11,401 bases of DNA from Candidatus Bathyarchaeota archaeon (GCA_026014905.1 JAOZHK010000134.1:1-11401); one strand, 5' to 3'. Shown: positions 1 through 7,141, numbered from the stretch's first letter. Notes: generated by a model from the sequence alone, not told the origin. Made by a program: numbers and translations.

Positions 1-512
1 ACGGTATCGATTTGGTGGTTCCATAAACTGAGGCGTATGGAGCCGGTATCATCCGTAATTTTGATGTTGGAGACAAAGGCGGGGGCCCCCCATCGCGTTC
101 TGACCTGGCGTTTCCCGGGCTTTTCAACGACTTTCGCTTTGAGGTTGACGTGCTGCATTCGAAATTGTAATTCGTCGATTGTGAGATATACGTGTGAAGG
201 GGCTTTGATAGGCTCGAGTTTGAATTCGTGGAAGTAGTGGCGAAAACTGTCGGGTCGTGTTAAGACGGTAAGATCTATGGGAAATTGCGAGATCACGTGA
301 TCATGCGTTATTTGAAACATTCCTGACTGTGCGTTACTATGCCGGCATGCTATTGTGTACCCTGTTTGCTGCGTCACGCCGTGTTTCCAGGCGTCAATGA
401 AGGCATCAAGAAGCTCGTTGGGATCGAGTTGATATCGGGTTGCTAATCGCAGGATTGAGTCACGCACCCGCAGTTCATTCGATCCTTTTCTACCCATTGA
501 TAAACACTTCAT
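1..512 (-). CDS. Single-stranded DNA binding protein, OB-fold (archaeal SSB/RPA-like), 3' end outside window
   Basis: Reading leftward from the ATG at 512-510, the frame stays open for 170 codons to the window edge, so the C-terminus is missing. Residues about 118-170 have the pattern of archaeal SSB/RPA OB domains: VNLKAKVVEKPGKR (strand 1), then TRWG, then ITDDTGSIRLSLWNHQID, the signature DDTGxIxLxLW strand pair. Such proteins bind single-stranded DNA in replication and repair. The first 110 residues are a separate domain with no match I can name; it has a basic helical start (LRVRDSILRLATRY) and the phrases YTIACRH and VISQFPIDL. A second ATG at 497-495 would shorten the protein by five residues; neither start has a clear Shine-Dalgarno. 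The frame is closed upstream by TAG at 558-560. The family call is firm for the OB domain; the role of the N-terminal domain is unknown. Confidence 0.8.
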   Translation of the reverse strand, partial: MKCLSMGRKGSNELRVRDSILRLATRYQLDPNELLDAFIDAWKHGVTQQTGYTIACRHSNAQSGMFQITHDHVISQFPIDLTVLTRPDSFRHYFHEFKLEPIKAPSHVYLTIDELQFRMQHVNLKAKVVEKPGKRQVRTRWGAPAFVSNIKITDDTGSIRLSLWNHQIDT

Positions 513-545
513 GCTTGTTGCTTTATGACTACTAGTTAGCGTCCC

Positions 546-555
546 CGCGCGCGCG
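546..555. repeat. (CG)5 run between the frameshifted fragment and the SSB start
   Basis: Flanked by GGG/CCC so that the core is CCCCGCGCGCGCGGG, self-complementary. One of ten (CG)4-5 runs in the window. Confidence 0.6.
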
Positions 556-568
556 GGCTACCAACCCT

Positions 569-768
569 TCAGGTCGAATATTCTTCTTGTTTACTAGTAT
601 ACAAATACTTGGGAATATCGATTTTCAGTCCAGTATACGCTCTTAAAGTATTATAGATCGAGGTGACGATTTCCTTGTGTACGCGCGCGTCGTTTGATAT
701 GCTGCAAGATATCGCTCAATATAATTTGAGGAAATAGCTCCAGGAACGAGAACAGGTGCTAGCGCGCG
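569..768 (-). pseudogene. Small unrecognised gene fragment, frameshifted at a (CG)4 run
   Basis: Two coding-like stretches abut in different frames on the minus strand. The upstream one (about 768-685) contains APVLVPGAISSNYIERYLAA; the downstream one (682-569) runs VHKEIVTSIYNTLRAYTGLK and ends QEEYST at TGA 571-569. The switch falls at the (CG)4 run 682-689. Deleting one CG pair, or all eight bases, joins them into one chain of about 64 residues. No ATG, GTG or TTG opens the upstream stretch; it begins after TAG 771-769, inside another GC repeat (762-769), so the 5' end also looks lost. I do not recognise the protein. It lies downstream of the NHL gene on the same strand. Coding potential is judged from composition only. 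Confidence 0.4.
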
Positions 769-783
769 CTAACAATATGCGAG

Positions 784-1740
784 CTATCTTATTGGAACGA
801 ATTTCTGAACGGCCCTTGATCCCCTGTCATATCTGCCATTTGTATCACAGACTTCTCCAACATAGAGCACGCCTCTCGAATCGACAGCTATGGCATGGGG
901 TGATATGAATAGGCCAGCATCATTGCTCGCTTTCTTATCTCCCCAGTGGACAAGGAGTTGTCCTTCCAAGGTCCAAATGCTTACCCGATGAAGCAACTCC
1001 GCGACAAACAGGTATTGGTTATCCACGATCACCATGTCATCGGGTCTCTCCAAACCGACCCATGCCGTGATGAGTGTTCCCTCATCATTGAACACTTGGA
1101 TGCGGCGATTCTCCCGGTCAGCCACATAGATTCTGCCCTGCTTGTCCACGGCGACGCTGTGAGGGATAGCAAACTGTCCCGGTCCACTACCTGGCTCTCC
1201 CCACGAGTTGAGAAGCATGCCGTCTTTAGAGAACTTGTGGACGCGGGCATTTCCATACCCATCAGAAACGTACAGTTCGCCGGATGAAGCTATGACGGCT
1301 TTCGTGGGTCGATTGAAAGGCGGTCCAGCGCGTTTTACCGTATGGAAGTCTCGTCCATCATAGCCTGTATCAGCGTGTTTATTCCAATCATATGTATCGA
1401 CGATGGGCACCCCCGGATAGCCGATGGTCAGCAAGAGGTTCCCCGAGGTGTCAAACTTACGGACGGTATGGCCGTTATCATCGGTACACCATATCGCGTC
1501 ATCGGGGTCGATGAACATGCCGTGAGGCCTGAGGAAGATGCCCTCACCCCATGAGCGGATAAAGTTGCCATCCTTGTCAAAGACCATGACAGGATGAGGG
1601 CTACGGTTGAAGACATAGACTCGATCCCGCGAGTCTATCCCCAAGCCAACCACATCAGTGAAGGGCCACGTTCTTGGTCGCTTGGCCCAGTTGTCCACTA
1701 CTTCGTATCTAAACTCACCCGAGCCGAAGATCTGTTTCAT
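784..1740 (-). CDS. NHL-repeat six-bladed beta-propeller protein, resembling peptidyl-alpha-hydroxyglycine amidating lyase-type proteins
   Basis: The 318-residue protein is built of repeated blades whose recurring phrase is P-H-x-(I/V/M)-A-(V/I)-D-x-x-G-x-(I/L)-Y-V-(A/G)-(D/E). Clear copies are GLGIDSRDRVYVFNR, HGMFIDPDDAIWCTD, HSVAVDKQGRIYVADRENRR and HAIAVDSRGVLYVGEV, each followed by a VxxFDxDGxxxxxWG-like strand. This is the NHL fold, as in amidating lyase domains and many uncharacterised propellers. The conserved histidines in P-H-x-A positions are compatible with metal binding but prove no enzyme activity. There is no signal peptide, so it is probably cytosolic. The ATG at 1740 is preferred over a GTG at 1758 because it opens directly into the first blade and has GAGAG about ten bases upstream. 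It is transcribed divergently from the TPP enzyme; the pairing may be functional, which is inference. Confidence 0.82.
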   Translation of the reverse strand: MKQIFGSGEFRYEVVDNWAKRPRTWPFTDVVGLGIDSRDRVYVFNRSPHPVMVFDKDGNFIRSWGEGIFLRPHGMFIDPDDAIWCTDDNGHTVRKFDTSGNLLLTIGYPGVPIVDTYDWNKHADTGYDGRDFHTVKRAGPPFNRPTKAVIASSGELYVSDGYGNARVHKFSKDGMLLNSWGEPGSGPGQFAIPHSVAVDKQGRIYVADRENRRIQVFNDEGTLITAWVGLERPDDMVIVDNQYLFVAELLHRVSIWTLEGQLLVHWGDKKASNDAGLFISPHAIAVDSRGVLYVGEVCDTNGRYDRGSRAVQKFVPIR

Positions 1741-1848
1741 AATTAATACTCTCAACACAAATTTCTACTTGATTACCTAGTTAAGCGTTTGGATGCTTGA
1801 CGCATCAAACATACCAATAGAATAGTGTAGTATCACCAGCATGCGCGT

Positions 1849-1864
1849 TTAAATAAATATAAAC
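1849..1864 (+). promoter_or_regulatory. Archaeal TATA-like box for the TPP enzyme gene
   Basis: TTTAAATAAATATAAA lies in the 189-base divergent region between the NHL and TPP genes. Transcription would be expected to start about 25 bases downstream, near 1883, giving a leader of roughly 47 bases. AGGAAAG at 1916-1922 serves as a Shine-Dalgarno before ATG 1930. The opposite promoter, for the NHL gene, is not obvious. Confidence 0.45.
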
Positions 1865-1929
1865 ACAATAGATTATCCAATAAATAGCTAAGCAAACTAA
1901 TAAACTGATGAAACAGGAAAGAAGTGAAT

Positions 1930-3588
1930 ATGAAAGGATCAACTGCTATAGCAAAAATTCTTAAAATTGAGGGCATTCCATTCGTAACCGGCTATCCCGG
2001 CGGAGGTCCCAACTCGATTGTCGCACAAACTATCAATGAATCACGAGCACACGGTTTACAAACAATTCTCGCTCGGTCCGAACGAGGATGTGTCAATATC
2101 GTAGACGGCTACTCGCGAGTAAGCGGGAAAATAGGCGTAGTGGCTCTCTATGAAGGACCCGGAGTTGAGAACGCGTATTCGGGAATTGCCCAAGCGAATT
2201 CTGATGGCTCACCGGTTCTCGTGATAGGCGGTCAAGCTCGTCGCGGGAATCTTGGTATGAACAATCCCAACACCGACGTCGATGCCCCCTATATCTTCCA
2301 TCGCACAGTAAAATGGATTGAACGCGTTAACCTCGCCCAGCAGATTCCAACCTTTATGAGACGCGCATTCACGTATTTGAAAACAGGGAAACCGGGGCCA
2401 GTGTATTTAGATATGGTGTATGACATCGCCACCGAAGAGCTTGATGATAGCATATTCGATTACCCTGAACCCGTGCAAGGCTGGAAGAGTGGAGGAAATC
2501 CCCGAGACGTGGAAATCGCAGTTCGCGCCATGTTAGCGACAAACCAACTCATCCTATATGCAGGAGAAGGCGTGCTCTACGCCAACGCCACCAACGAGTT
2601 ACGTGAACTCGCAGAGCTTCTTCAAGTACCAGTGATGACCACGATGAAAGCCAAAGGAGCGTTTCCTGAAAATCACCCTCTTTCCCTTGGTGCAGGTGGA
2701 CGCGCTGGTCATGATTTGTGGCGTCACTTCATCGGAAAAGCGAATCTCCTATTAGCGATCGGTGCCAGCTTATCAATGGGTCCTGGAGCCCGCATACCCG
2801 CTTCCTTGAGGATCATTCAATCGACAAATAATGAATACCCGCTCAATAAAGACTACCGTGTACAGCATGCAATTCTTGGTGATGCGAGTCTGGTGCTTCA
2901 GCAATTACTCGTCGAAACCAAAAAACAACTGCAAGGACGGAGTCGTCGGTCAAATGATGGGTTAAAAGCAGAAATCGCGAAGGTGAAGGAACAGTGGCTG
3001 AACAAGTGGATGCCTTTATTGACTTCGAACGAAACGCCCATTAATCCTTACCGCGCCGCATGGGATCTCTGCCAAGCCTTAGATCACAAACAGACAATTA
3101 TGACACATGATGCGGGATGGCCTCGCGACCAAATAGCCCCATTCTGGGAAACACCAGTTCCACGAGGATACTTGGGCTGGGGACATCACAGCACGCTCGG
3201 CTTCTCAGTTTCTGCCCTCATCGGTGCGAAGCTCGCAGAACCAGAGAAAATCTGTGCAGGGTTTATTGGCGATGGAGCTTTAGGTGAAAACGGAATCGAG
3301 TTTGAAACAGCTGTCCGATACAAGCTTCCCATTCTGGTCGCCATCACTAATAATTCAGGTCTCGGACATTACCGTGTTGACACACCAGGTCACTATACAT
3401 ACTACGGCGATTACAGCAAAGTGGCGGAAGGATTAGGAGGATATGGCGAACGCGTAGAACAGCCTGATGACCTTATCCCTGCAATCGGTCGAGCAACAAA
3501 AGCAATGGCTAAGGGACAAGCAGCCCTCTTAGATATCATCACTGCTTCAGAATATGATATGAAGTATCCTAAACCAAAAATAGGATAA
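1930..3588 (+). CDS. Thiamine-pyrophosphate-dependent enzyme, acetolactate synthase / 2-hydroxyacyl-CoA lyase superfamily
   Basis: The 552-residue protein has the three domains of the ALS/POX superfamily. The N-terminal pyrimidine-binding domain shows GYPGGGPNSI and the catalytic glutamate E51 in SERGCVNIVDGYSRVSGKIG, where ALS has HEQGAAHMADGYAR. A central Rossmann-like domain spans roughly residues 190-330. The C-terminal PP-binding domain has the GDG...NN motif (447-449 and 474-475), which binds the diphosphate and Mg. It therefore probably cleaves or joins a 2-oxo or 2-hydroxy acid. The substrate cannot be read from sequence: the stretch after E51 differs from true acetolactate synthases and no small regulatory subunit gene is nearby. 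ATG 1930 is chosen over GTG 1924 because AGGAAAG ends seven bases before it. Calling it ilvB would overreach. Confidence 0.85.
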   Translation: MKGSTAIAKILKIEGIPFVTGYPGGGPNSIVAQTINESRAHGLQTILARSERGCVNIVDGYSRVSGKIGVVALYEGPGVENAYSGIAQANSDGSPVLVIGGQARRGNLGMNNPNTDVDAPYIFHRTVKWIERVNLAQQIPTFMRRAFTYLKTGKPGPVYLDMVYDIATEELDDSIFDYPEPVQGWKSGGNPRDVEIAVRAMLATNQLILYAGEGVLYANATNELRELAELLQVPVMTTMKAKGAFPENHPLSLGAGGRAGHDLWRHFIGKANLLLAIGASLSMGPGARIPASLRIIQSTNNEYPLNKDYRVQHAILGDASLVLQQLLVETKKQLQGRSRRSNDGLKAEIAKVKEQWLNKWMPLLTSNETPINPYRAAWDLCQALDHKQTIMTHDAGWPRDQIAPFWETPVPRGYLGWGHHSTLGFSVSALIGAKLAEPEKICAGFIGDGALGENGIEFETAVRYKLPILVAITNNSGLGHYRVDTPGHYTYYGDYSKVAEGLGGYGERVEQPDDLIPAIGRATKAMAKGQAALLDIITASEYDMKYPKPKIG

Positions 3589-3619
3589 CCTACGCGCACG
3601 TAAAAGGCGCATTAATTGC

Positions 3620-3629
3620 CGCGCGCGCG
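3620..3629. repeat. (CG)5 run between convergent TPP-enzyme and VIT genes
   Basis: It sits in the 53-base convergent gap. No gene fragment is attached to this copy. Confidence 0.6.
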
Positions 3630-3641
3630 ATTTCACAATAG

Positions 3642-4121
3642 TCACTCCACAAAGACTTCCGTAATCCAATCGCCTACGAAATGAGTAACGAAAACCACGA
3701 GGAGGGCAATCGCAACATGTTCTCCAATGATTTTCCACGGAGATTCCTGTTGATCTTTTGCGATACGGTAACTGAGCATCGTTAAAATCACCATTCCCCA
3801 GATGACCCCGATATTAATCGCCATCTCTAATTCAAATACAATAACTGGGACAATGAACGTGAGGGCAAAGCCAAATTTGGTAACAAATGTTGTGATCGTT
3901 GCAACCCAGATCTCTTTGTTTGTGTGAATGGTTTCCGATTCTTCGGCAATGTGAATACCAAATGCATCTGAACATGCATCAGCAATGGCAATCGTCAGAA
4001 TTCCGCCGAGAATAATAGATCGTGATCCTGAAAAAGAATGCAATCCCACCATTAATCCCAGTGTCGTGATGATGGCGGATGTTAATCCAAAGGATAATCC
4101 CGTCTTTAATGAATGATCCAT
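3642..4121 (-). CDS. Short VIT1/CCC1-family membrane protein (putative Fe/Mn transporter)
   Basis: The 159-residue protein has about five hydrophobic helices (near 8-28, 35-52, 72-95, 98-120 and 132-155). The N-terminal pattern is that of the VIT1/CCC1 family: GLTSAIITTLGLMVGLHS, then GGILTIAIADACSDAFGIHI followed by AEESET. In the family the small and acidic residues of these first helices line the metal path, and the proteins move Fe2+ or Mn2+ out of the cytosol. It is shorter than vacuolar VIT1 (about 230-250 residues) and lacks the cytoplasmic metal-binding insert, as in compact archaeal members. GTGAGGATG lies just upstream of the ATG. Its 3' end faces that of the TPP enzyme across 53 bases holding a (CG)5 run. 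The transport direction and metal are inferred from the family. Confidence 0.78.
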   Translation of the reverse strand: MDHSLKTGLSFGLTSAIITTLGLMVGLHSFSGSRSIILGGILTIAIADACSDAFGIHIAEESETIHTNKEIWVATITTFVTKFGFALTFIVPVIVFELEMAINIGVIWGMVILTMLSYRIAKDQQESPWKIIGEHVAIALLVVFVTHFVGDWITEVFVE

Positions 4122-4159
4122 CGCTACATCCTCACAGTGAAGGAGTGATGCTCAGACAC

Positions 4160-4173
4160 CAACTTATATTGTT
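4160..4173 (-). promoter_or_regulatory. TATA-like box of the VIT/CCC1 gene
   Basis: On the minus strand the element reads AACAATATAAGTTG, with TATAAG about 40 bases before the ATG at 4121. A start near 4140 would leave a short leader that includes the GTGAGG Shine-Dalgarno. Confidence 0.4.
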
Positions 4174-4338
4174 ATCTCAGCTACAACCATGCACGTGAAG
4201 TCCAGGTGAGGTAAAAGCGAATAAACTAGAGCTGGCTAGGTCGAGGTTTATTTTCTAATTTACAATCTCAAAAAAATTTTAGAACTTATTATCATTTAAG
4301 TTAAGAAAATAGAAAGTCAACGGTTCACAAAATTTGTT
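4174..4338. other. AT-rich non-coding spacer between VIT and glycosyltransferase genes
   Basis: No convincing gene was seen on either strand. The stretch 4245-4320 is very AT-rich; on the minus strand it carries T-rich tracts (for example CTTTCTATTTTCTTAAC) that could terminate glycosyltransferase transcripts, as archaeal terminators are T-runs. Confidence 0.35.
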
Positions 4339-4350
4339 TAGCTAGCTAGT
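4339..4350. repeat. Tandem CTAG array
   Basis: TAGCTAGCTAGT, self-complementary, giving TAG in all three frames of the plus strand and stops in the minus-strand frames. It lies 51 bases beyond the glycosyltransferase stop and pairs with a second array at 4402-4413. Confidence 0.7.
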
Positions 4351-4364
4351 TGTAAGGCGCGTGC

Positions 4365-4390
4365 GACCCAATACAAAAATGTAGTGGGTC
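4365..4390 (-). terminator. Stem-loop downstream of the glycosyltransferase gene
   Basis: GACCCA (4365-4370) pairs with TGGGTC (4385-4390), and after one mismatch TACA (4372-4375) pairs with TGTA (4380-4383) around a four-base loop. It starts ten bases beyond the glycosyltransferase stop and lies between two CTAG arrays. A role in transcript ending or 3' stability is likely by position. No T-run follows directly, so it is not a classical bacterial terminator. Confidence 0.5.
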
Positions 4391-4400
4391 CTAACCAGAA

Positions 4401-6029
4401 TTAGCTAGCTAGCACAGGCTCTGATTCGACCCGTTGTTTACGCACGCGCGGCGCTAATCCGTGGTGATCCATTTTCTCCCATTTCATAGGATAATGCAGC
4501 GCCTCTTCAAGTTGACTGAGCATCCGGATAATATCTAGCACATAGAGGAAGGAGAGTCTGTGAAGGATGGCATACATGATAAGGCTTTTCTCCTCCTTAC
4601 CGTCAAGCGACAACGCGTACAAGGTGACGAGAACTTCTATCAAAATGAAGGCCAGGAACCAAAACACGTAGATATACGGAATGGTCTGAAAGAAATCAAT
4701 GGTGAGCCCAATTTCCATGCCGCCTGGTGGCATACCCGCTCCTGGAACTGATGACCCTTGCCCTGATGCCCAAGGGGGAGGTCCGCCCATTATTCTCGGC
4801 TGATAAATCGTATAGGGCGAGATAGGGTTGAAAGCAAACACGAGGAGCCACATCATCGCAAAGAACATGAACCACGGGTAGATGACGCCGTTGAAGACTG
4901 TCCACGGAGCGACGAAGGTCCCCGTGCGCCCATATTTCGCGTTGAAGATCATGTCTTTGTGTTTCGAGAACACTTGGAAGCCCCCTCGAAACCAGCGATA
5001 CCGCTGTTTCGCCAGGCTCGTCATGGAGGTCGGGGCTTCGGTATACACGATCGCGCGTGACTCATATACCGTCTTGTATCCCGCTTTCAGAATCTTATAG
5101 GTCATATCTGCGTCTTCCGCAAAGGTGTCCCCTTCAAACAAGCCCACCTCTTTGAGAACGGATGTCCTGAAGGCGCCGATGGGCCCCGGCACGACCGTGA
5201 CATTTTCGAAAAACGCTTCGCTTCGCCGATACAGATTGATACCCACCACATATTCAAGGGCTTGCAGCTTCGTTAACAATCCGTGTCGATTCCCCACCTT
5301 CACGTTTCCCGCCACAGCCGCAATACAGGGATCCTGAAAAGGTTGAAGTAAATAGTGAATGGCGTCGGGATCAAGCAGTGTATCCGCATCGATGCAGACG
5401 ATAAATTCGCCCTGAGCAGCGTGAACGCCCGTGTTCAGTGCCGCCCATTTGCCCCTATTCATCTGTGACACAACTCGTACGACACCCTGTGCCGCATAGT
5501 TCGTTGCGACGTTTAAGGTGTTATCGGTGGATCCATCATCAACAATAATGATTTCCGTGTTGACGTACGACAGTTGAAGCAGCGCCTCAATCGTGTTTCC
5601 AAGCGCCAATTCCTCGTTGTAGGCGGGTACAATCACGGTGACCAATGGCCCGTCATCAACGAGGCTGGAACGTGAGGCGTGTTGTTCACGGCGTTTATGC
5701 AAGTAGGCACCAACCAATGCAACGGCATTGCGACTCGTAAAGGCGAGCAATGAGATCAGAAAGAGCCCAAAGGCCATTTGATGCAGAACATCAGGGGAGA
5801 ACGACATAACACCGATTTGAATGAGGATGATGAGAACGGTGGTTCCGAATAGTAATCGTGCCACGGATACGCCTGAATGCTTGATCGGTGACGCAAATTT
5901 CTTGCGGACACGTGGATACCAGAGGCACGTGGCAATCACTGTGACCAGGCAGATCACAAGCGAAAGATAGGTAACACTGTAGCTTATTCCACTGACAAAC
6001 CCTAATACTGACTCTACATTCACTGTCAA
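4401..6029 (-). CDS. Membrane GT2 glycosyltransferase, processive type (PgaC/cellulose-synthase-like)
   Basis: The 542-residue protein begins with about three membrane helices (16-38, 57-75, 83-108). A GT2 catalytic domain follows: TVIVPAYNEE (131-140), VDDGSTDNT (163-171), the DAD metal triad (214-216), AEDAD with the probable base (304-308), and QRYRW (342-346), the Q-x-x-R-W acceptor motif of processive beta-glycan synthases. Three more helices close the protein. It should extend a polysaccharide and export it through its own channel, as in PgaC or hyaluronan synthase; the sugar is unknown. Between the C-terminal helices, residues 413-438 form an unusual Gly/Pro-rich loop (GGPPPW, GMPPGGM). 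The start is uncertain: TTG at 6029 or GTG two codons later, both soon after a TATA-like GATATAAC. The stop TAA lies in a CTAG array, giving the tail VLAS. Confidence 0.88.
   Translation of the reverse strand: MTVNVESVLGFVSGISYSVTYLSLVICLVTVIATCLWYPRVRKKFASPIKHSGVSVARLLFGTTVLIILIQIGVMSFSPDVLHQMAFGLFLISLLAFTSRNAVALVGAYLHKRREQHASRSSLVDDGPLVTVIVPAYNEELALGNTIEALLQLSYVNTEIIIVDDGSTDNTLNVATNYAAQGVVRVVSQMNRGKWAALNTGVHAAQGEFIVCIDADTLLDPDAIHYLLQPFQDPCIAAVAGNVKVGNRHGLLTKLQALEYVVGINLYRRSEAFFENVTVVPGPIGAFRTSVLKEVGLFEGDTFAEDADMTYKILKAGYKTVYESRAIVYTEAPTSMTSLAKQRYRWFRGGFQVFSKHKDMIFNAKYGRTGTFVAPWTVFNGVIYPWFMFFAMMWLLVFAFNPISPYTIYQPRIMGGPPPWASGQGSSVPGAGMPPGGMEIGLTIDFFQTIPYIYVFWFLAFILIEVLVTLYALSLDGKEEKSLIMYAILHRLSFLYVLDIIRMLSQLEEALHYPMKWEKMDHHGLAPRVRKQRVESEPVLAS
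4402..4413. repeat. CTAG array at the glycosyltransferase stop
   Basis: TAGCTAGCTAGC overlaps the last codons of the glycosyltransferase, which reads CTA GCT AGC TAA at its end. Confidence 0.7.
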
Positions 6030-6061
6030 AGCGCATCAATCGCGCAAGCCATCTTGGAGAC

Positions 6062-6072
6062 GGTTATATCAA
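6062..6072 (-). promoter_or_regulatory. TATA-like box for the glycosyltransferase
   Basis: The minus strand reads TTGATATAACC about 35 bases upstream of the TTG/GTG start region. Initiation about 25 bases downstream would put the 5' end near 6040, so the leader would be very short and no Shine-Dalgarno is needed. Confidence 0.4.
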
Positions 6073-6091
6073 ATCGCATCCTATCAAATTT

Positions 6092-6382
6092 ATGAAGTAT
6101 GACTCTCTATCAAGTTACGCGCGCGATTATGGTGACCCACTAGCTGATCAAGCGCTTCACGCAGTTACGGGATACTATGATGGAATGGGATATCTGCTGT
6201 ACAAACAACTCATCGGTATTGAAACCATCGACTACGTAATCAGCGGATCAAGTATAGCAGTATGGGAAAAAGTGCAGCCCGTCGTATAAGGCATGAGAAC
6301 CCAATATAATATGCCAGAATTATCAAAATGGTTTGAATATCTCTATAACGAACTGCAGAAAAGAGAACAACTAGCTAACTAG
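6092..6382 (+). pseudogene. Remnant of a DUF4760-like hypothetical protein: 5'-truncated, with internal TAA
   Basis: From ATG 6092 the frame reads KYDSLSSYARDYGDP, then VTGYYDGMGYLLYKQLIGIE, then GSSIAVWEKVQPVV and a TAA at 6287-6289. The same frame continues with GMRTQYNMPELSKWFEYLYN, then ELQKREQ, and ends at TAG 6380-6382. The segments on both sides match in order the middle and end of a family with the pattern FYEGxGxLxKxxLI...WEKxxPxVExxRxxYxxPxxxxWFEYLYxExxKR, which I believe is DUF4760-like. The TAA stands where that family usually has Glu (GAA), one base away. The usual N-terminal membrane anchor and first conserved block are missing. A (CG)4 run (6118-6125) lies in frame, encoding part of YARD. 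This is a decaying gene, or a shortened product of 65 residues. The nonsense reading is firm; the family name is from memory. Confidence 0.65.
6371..6382. repeat. CTAGCTAACTAG shared by two convergent gene ends
   Basis: This near-palindrome supplies the flavodoxin stop (CTA at 6371-6373, TAG on the minus strand) and the final stop of the DUF4760-like frame (TAG 6380-6382), so the two frames overlap by 12 bases. Confidence 0.75.
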
Positions 6383-6931
6383 TACGTTTCTTGCGAGCTC
6401 GCATGTCCAGTTTCGAATGACGTCCCAGTCACGTGTGTCATACACACCGTCTTTCTTCTCGATTCCCATCGCTTCATATTTTCGATACAGTTGTCCTACA
6501 GTTTTACGAGCCATCCAACCCATGTCGTCATAATTTAGGACGCCACCAAAAATGGTCATAGCAATCGGGTTGAGTTTGTATTTGTCAGCTTTTTCGTCGA
6601 GGTATTTGTTCTGGGCTTTCTCGAGTTCTTCGGTATTCCCTTCATGTTTATAGATTGCATTAGTAGCGGACGACACAAAAATTGCGACCTTTTTATGCTG
6701 TAATTCTCTTTTGAATTTGTTGAGAAACTGCTCAGGTTCTTTAGTCCATCGATTAATCTTCATCCCGCTTCCCACGATAATGAGCTCGTATTCAGAGATA
6801 TCGTCCACTCGCTCGTTCTTGGCATTTACAACGCGAACGTTAAAGCCTTCATCTCGAAGGACTGTAGCGATCTCCTCAGAGGTGCTTGCTGTTGCCCCAT
6901 ATCGTGTTCCATATACAATTAATGCTTTCAT
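6371..6931 (-). CDS. Flavodoxin-domain protein, HemG-like
   Basis: The 186-residue protein is a flavodoxin fold: strand 1 KALIVYGTRYGATASTSEEI contains the FMN phosphate-binding loop (GTRYGATAST), followed by VRVVNAKN, YELIIVGSGMKINRWTKEP and KKVAIFVSSAT, alternating strands and helices. The insert after strand 4 and the FGGVLNYDDMGWMARK segment resemble the HemG type of flavodoxin (protoporphyrinogen oxidase in Enterobacteria, 181 residues), so length and layout fit. In archaea such proteins are often of unknown partner; no haem gene is nearby, so the electron acceptor or donor is open. ATG 6931 is preferred because the fold begins there; ATG 6946 would add MNGLT. CTAGTATTTC at about 6978-6987 on the minus strand is a possible TATA element. 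Confidence 0.83.
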   Translation of the reverse strand: MKALIVYGTRYGATASTSEEIATVLRDEGFNVRVVNAKNERVDDISEYELIIVGSGMKINRWTKEPEQFLNKFKRELQHKKVAIFVSSATNAIYKHEGNTEELEKAQNKYLDEKADKYKLNPIAMTIFGGVLNYDDMGWMARKTVGQLYRKYEAMGIEKKDGVYDTRDWDVIRNWTCELARNVLVS

Positions 6932-7004
6932 TGTCAAACCATTCATTTAGTGATTAATGATAGACGGTATCAAAGTGAAATACTAGCCAGTTCATGTACT
7001 TTAC

Positions 7005-7124
7005 TCATTCTTTCGTGACTTGTTGATCATGAAACATACGAACACGTTGAATGTTTTGTTGGATAATACGATAGGATGCGATGATGCGCGCGCGTTGCTG
7101 AAATCTGGGAGACACGGAACACAT
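7005..7124 (-). CDS. Possible 39-residue protein
   Basis: ATG 7124 opens a short frame ending at TGA 7007-7005. It reads MCSVSPRFQQRAR, then IIASYRIIQQNIQRVRMF, then HDQQVTKE: a basic, amphipathic helix-like chain. The (CG)4 run at 7087-7094 is in frame and encodes RAR. A TATA-like CTTATATC in the inverted repeat at 7142-7157 is about 30 bases upstream, which would suit a leaderless transcript. It lies 73 bases before the flavodoxin start on the same strand. I recognise no family, and chance cannot be excluded. Confidence 0.3.
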   Translation of the reverse strand: MCSVSPRFQQRARIIASYRIIQQNIQRVRMFHDQQVTKE

Positions 7125-7141
7125 TAGCGATTATGCGTCAG

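Noticed and set aside
37..237. Plus-strand frame of 66 codons at the left edge
   Set aside because: It is antisense to the OB domain of the SSB gene, whose signature is unmistakable.
946..1554. Plus-strand frames opposite the NHL gene
   Set aside because: They are antisense to a repeat protein with clear blade periodicity and have no ribosome site or family pattern.
5791..6039. ATG-started frame MMRFDSECR over the start of the glycosyltransferase
   Set aside because: It has an ATG near the predicted transcript start, but its composition is not protein-like and the GT2 membrane helices lie in the other frame.
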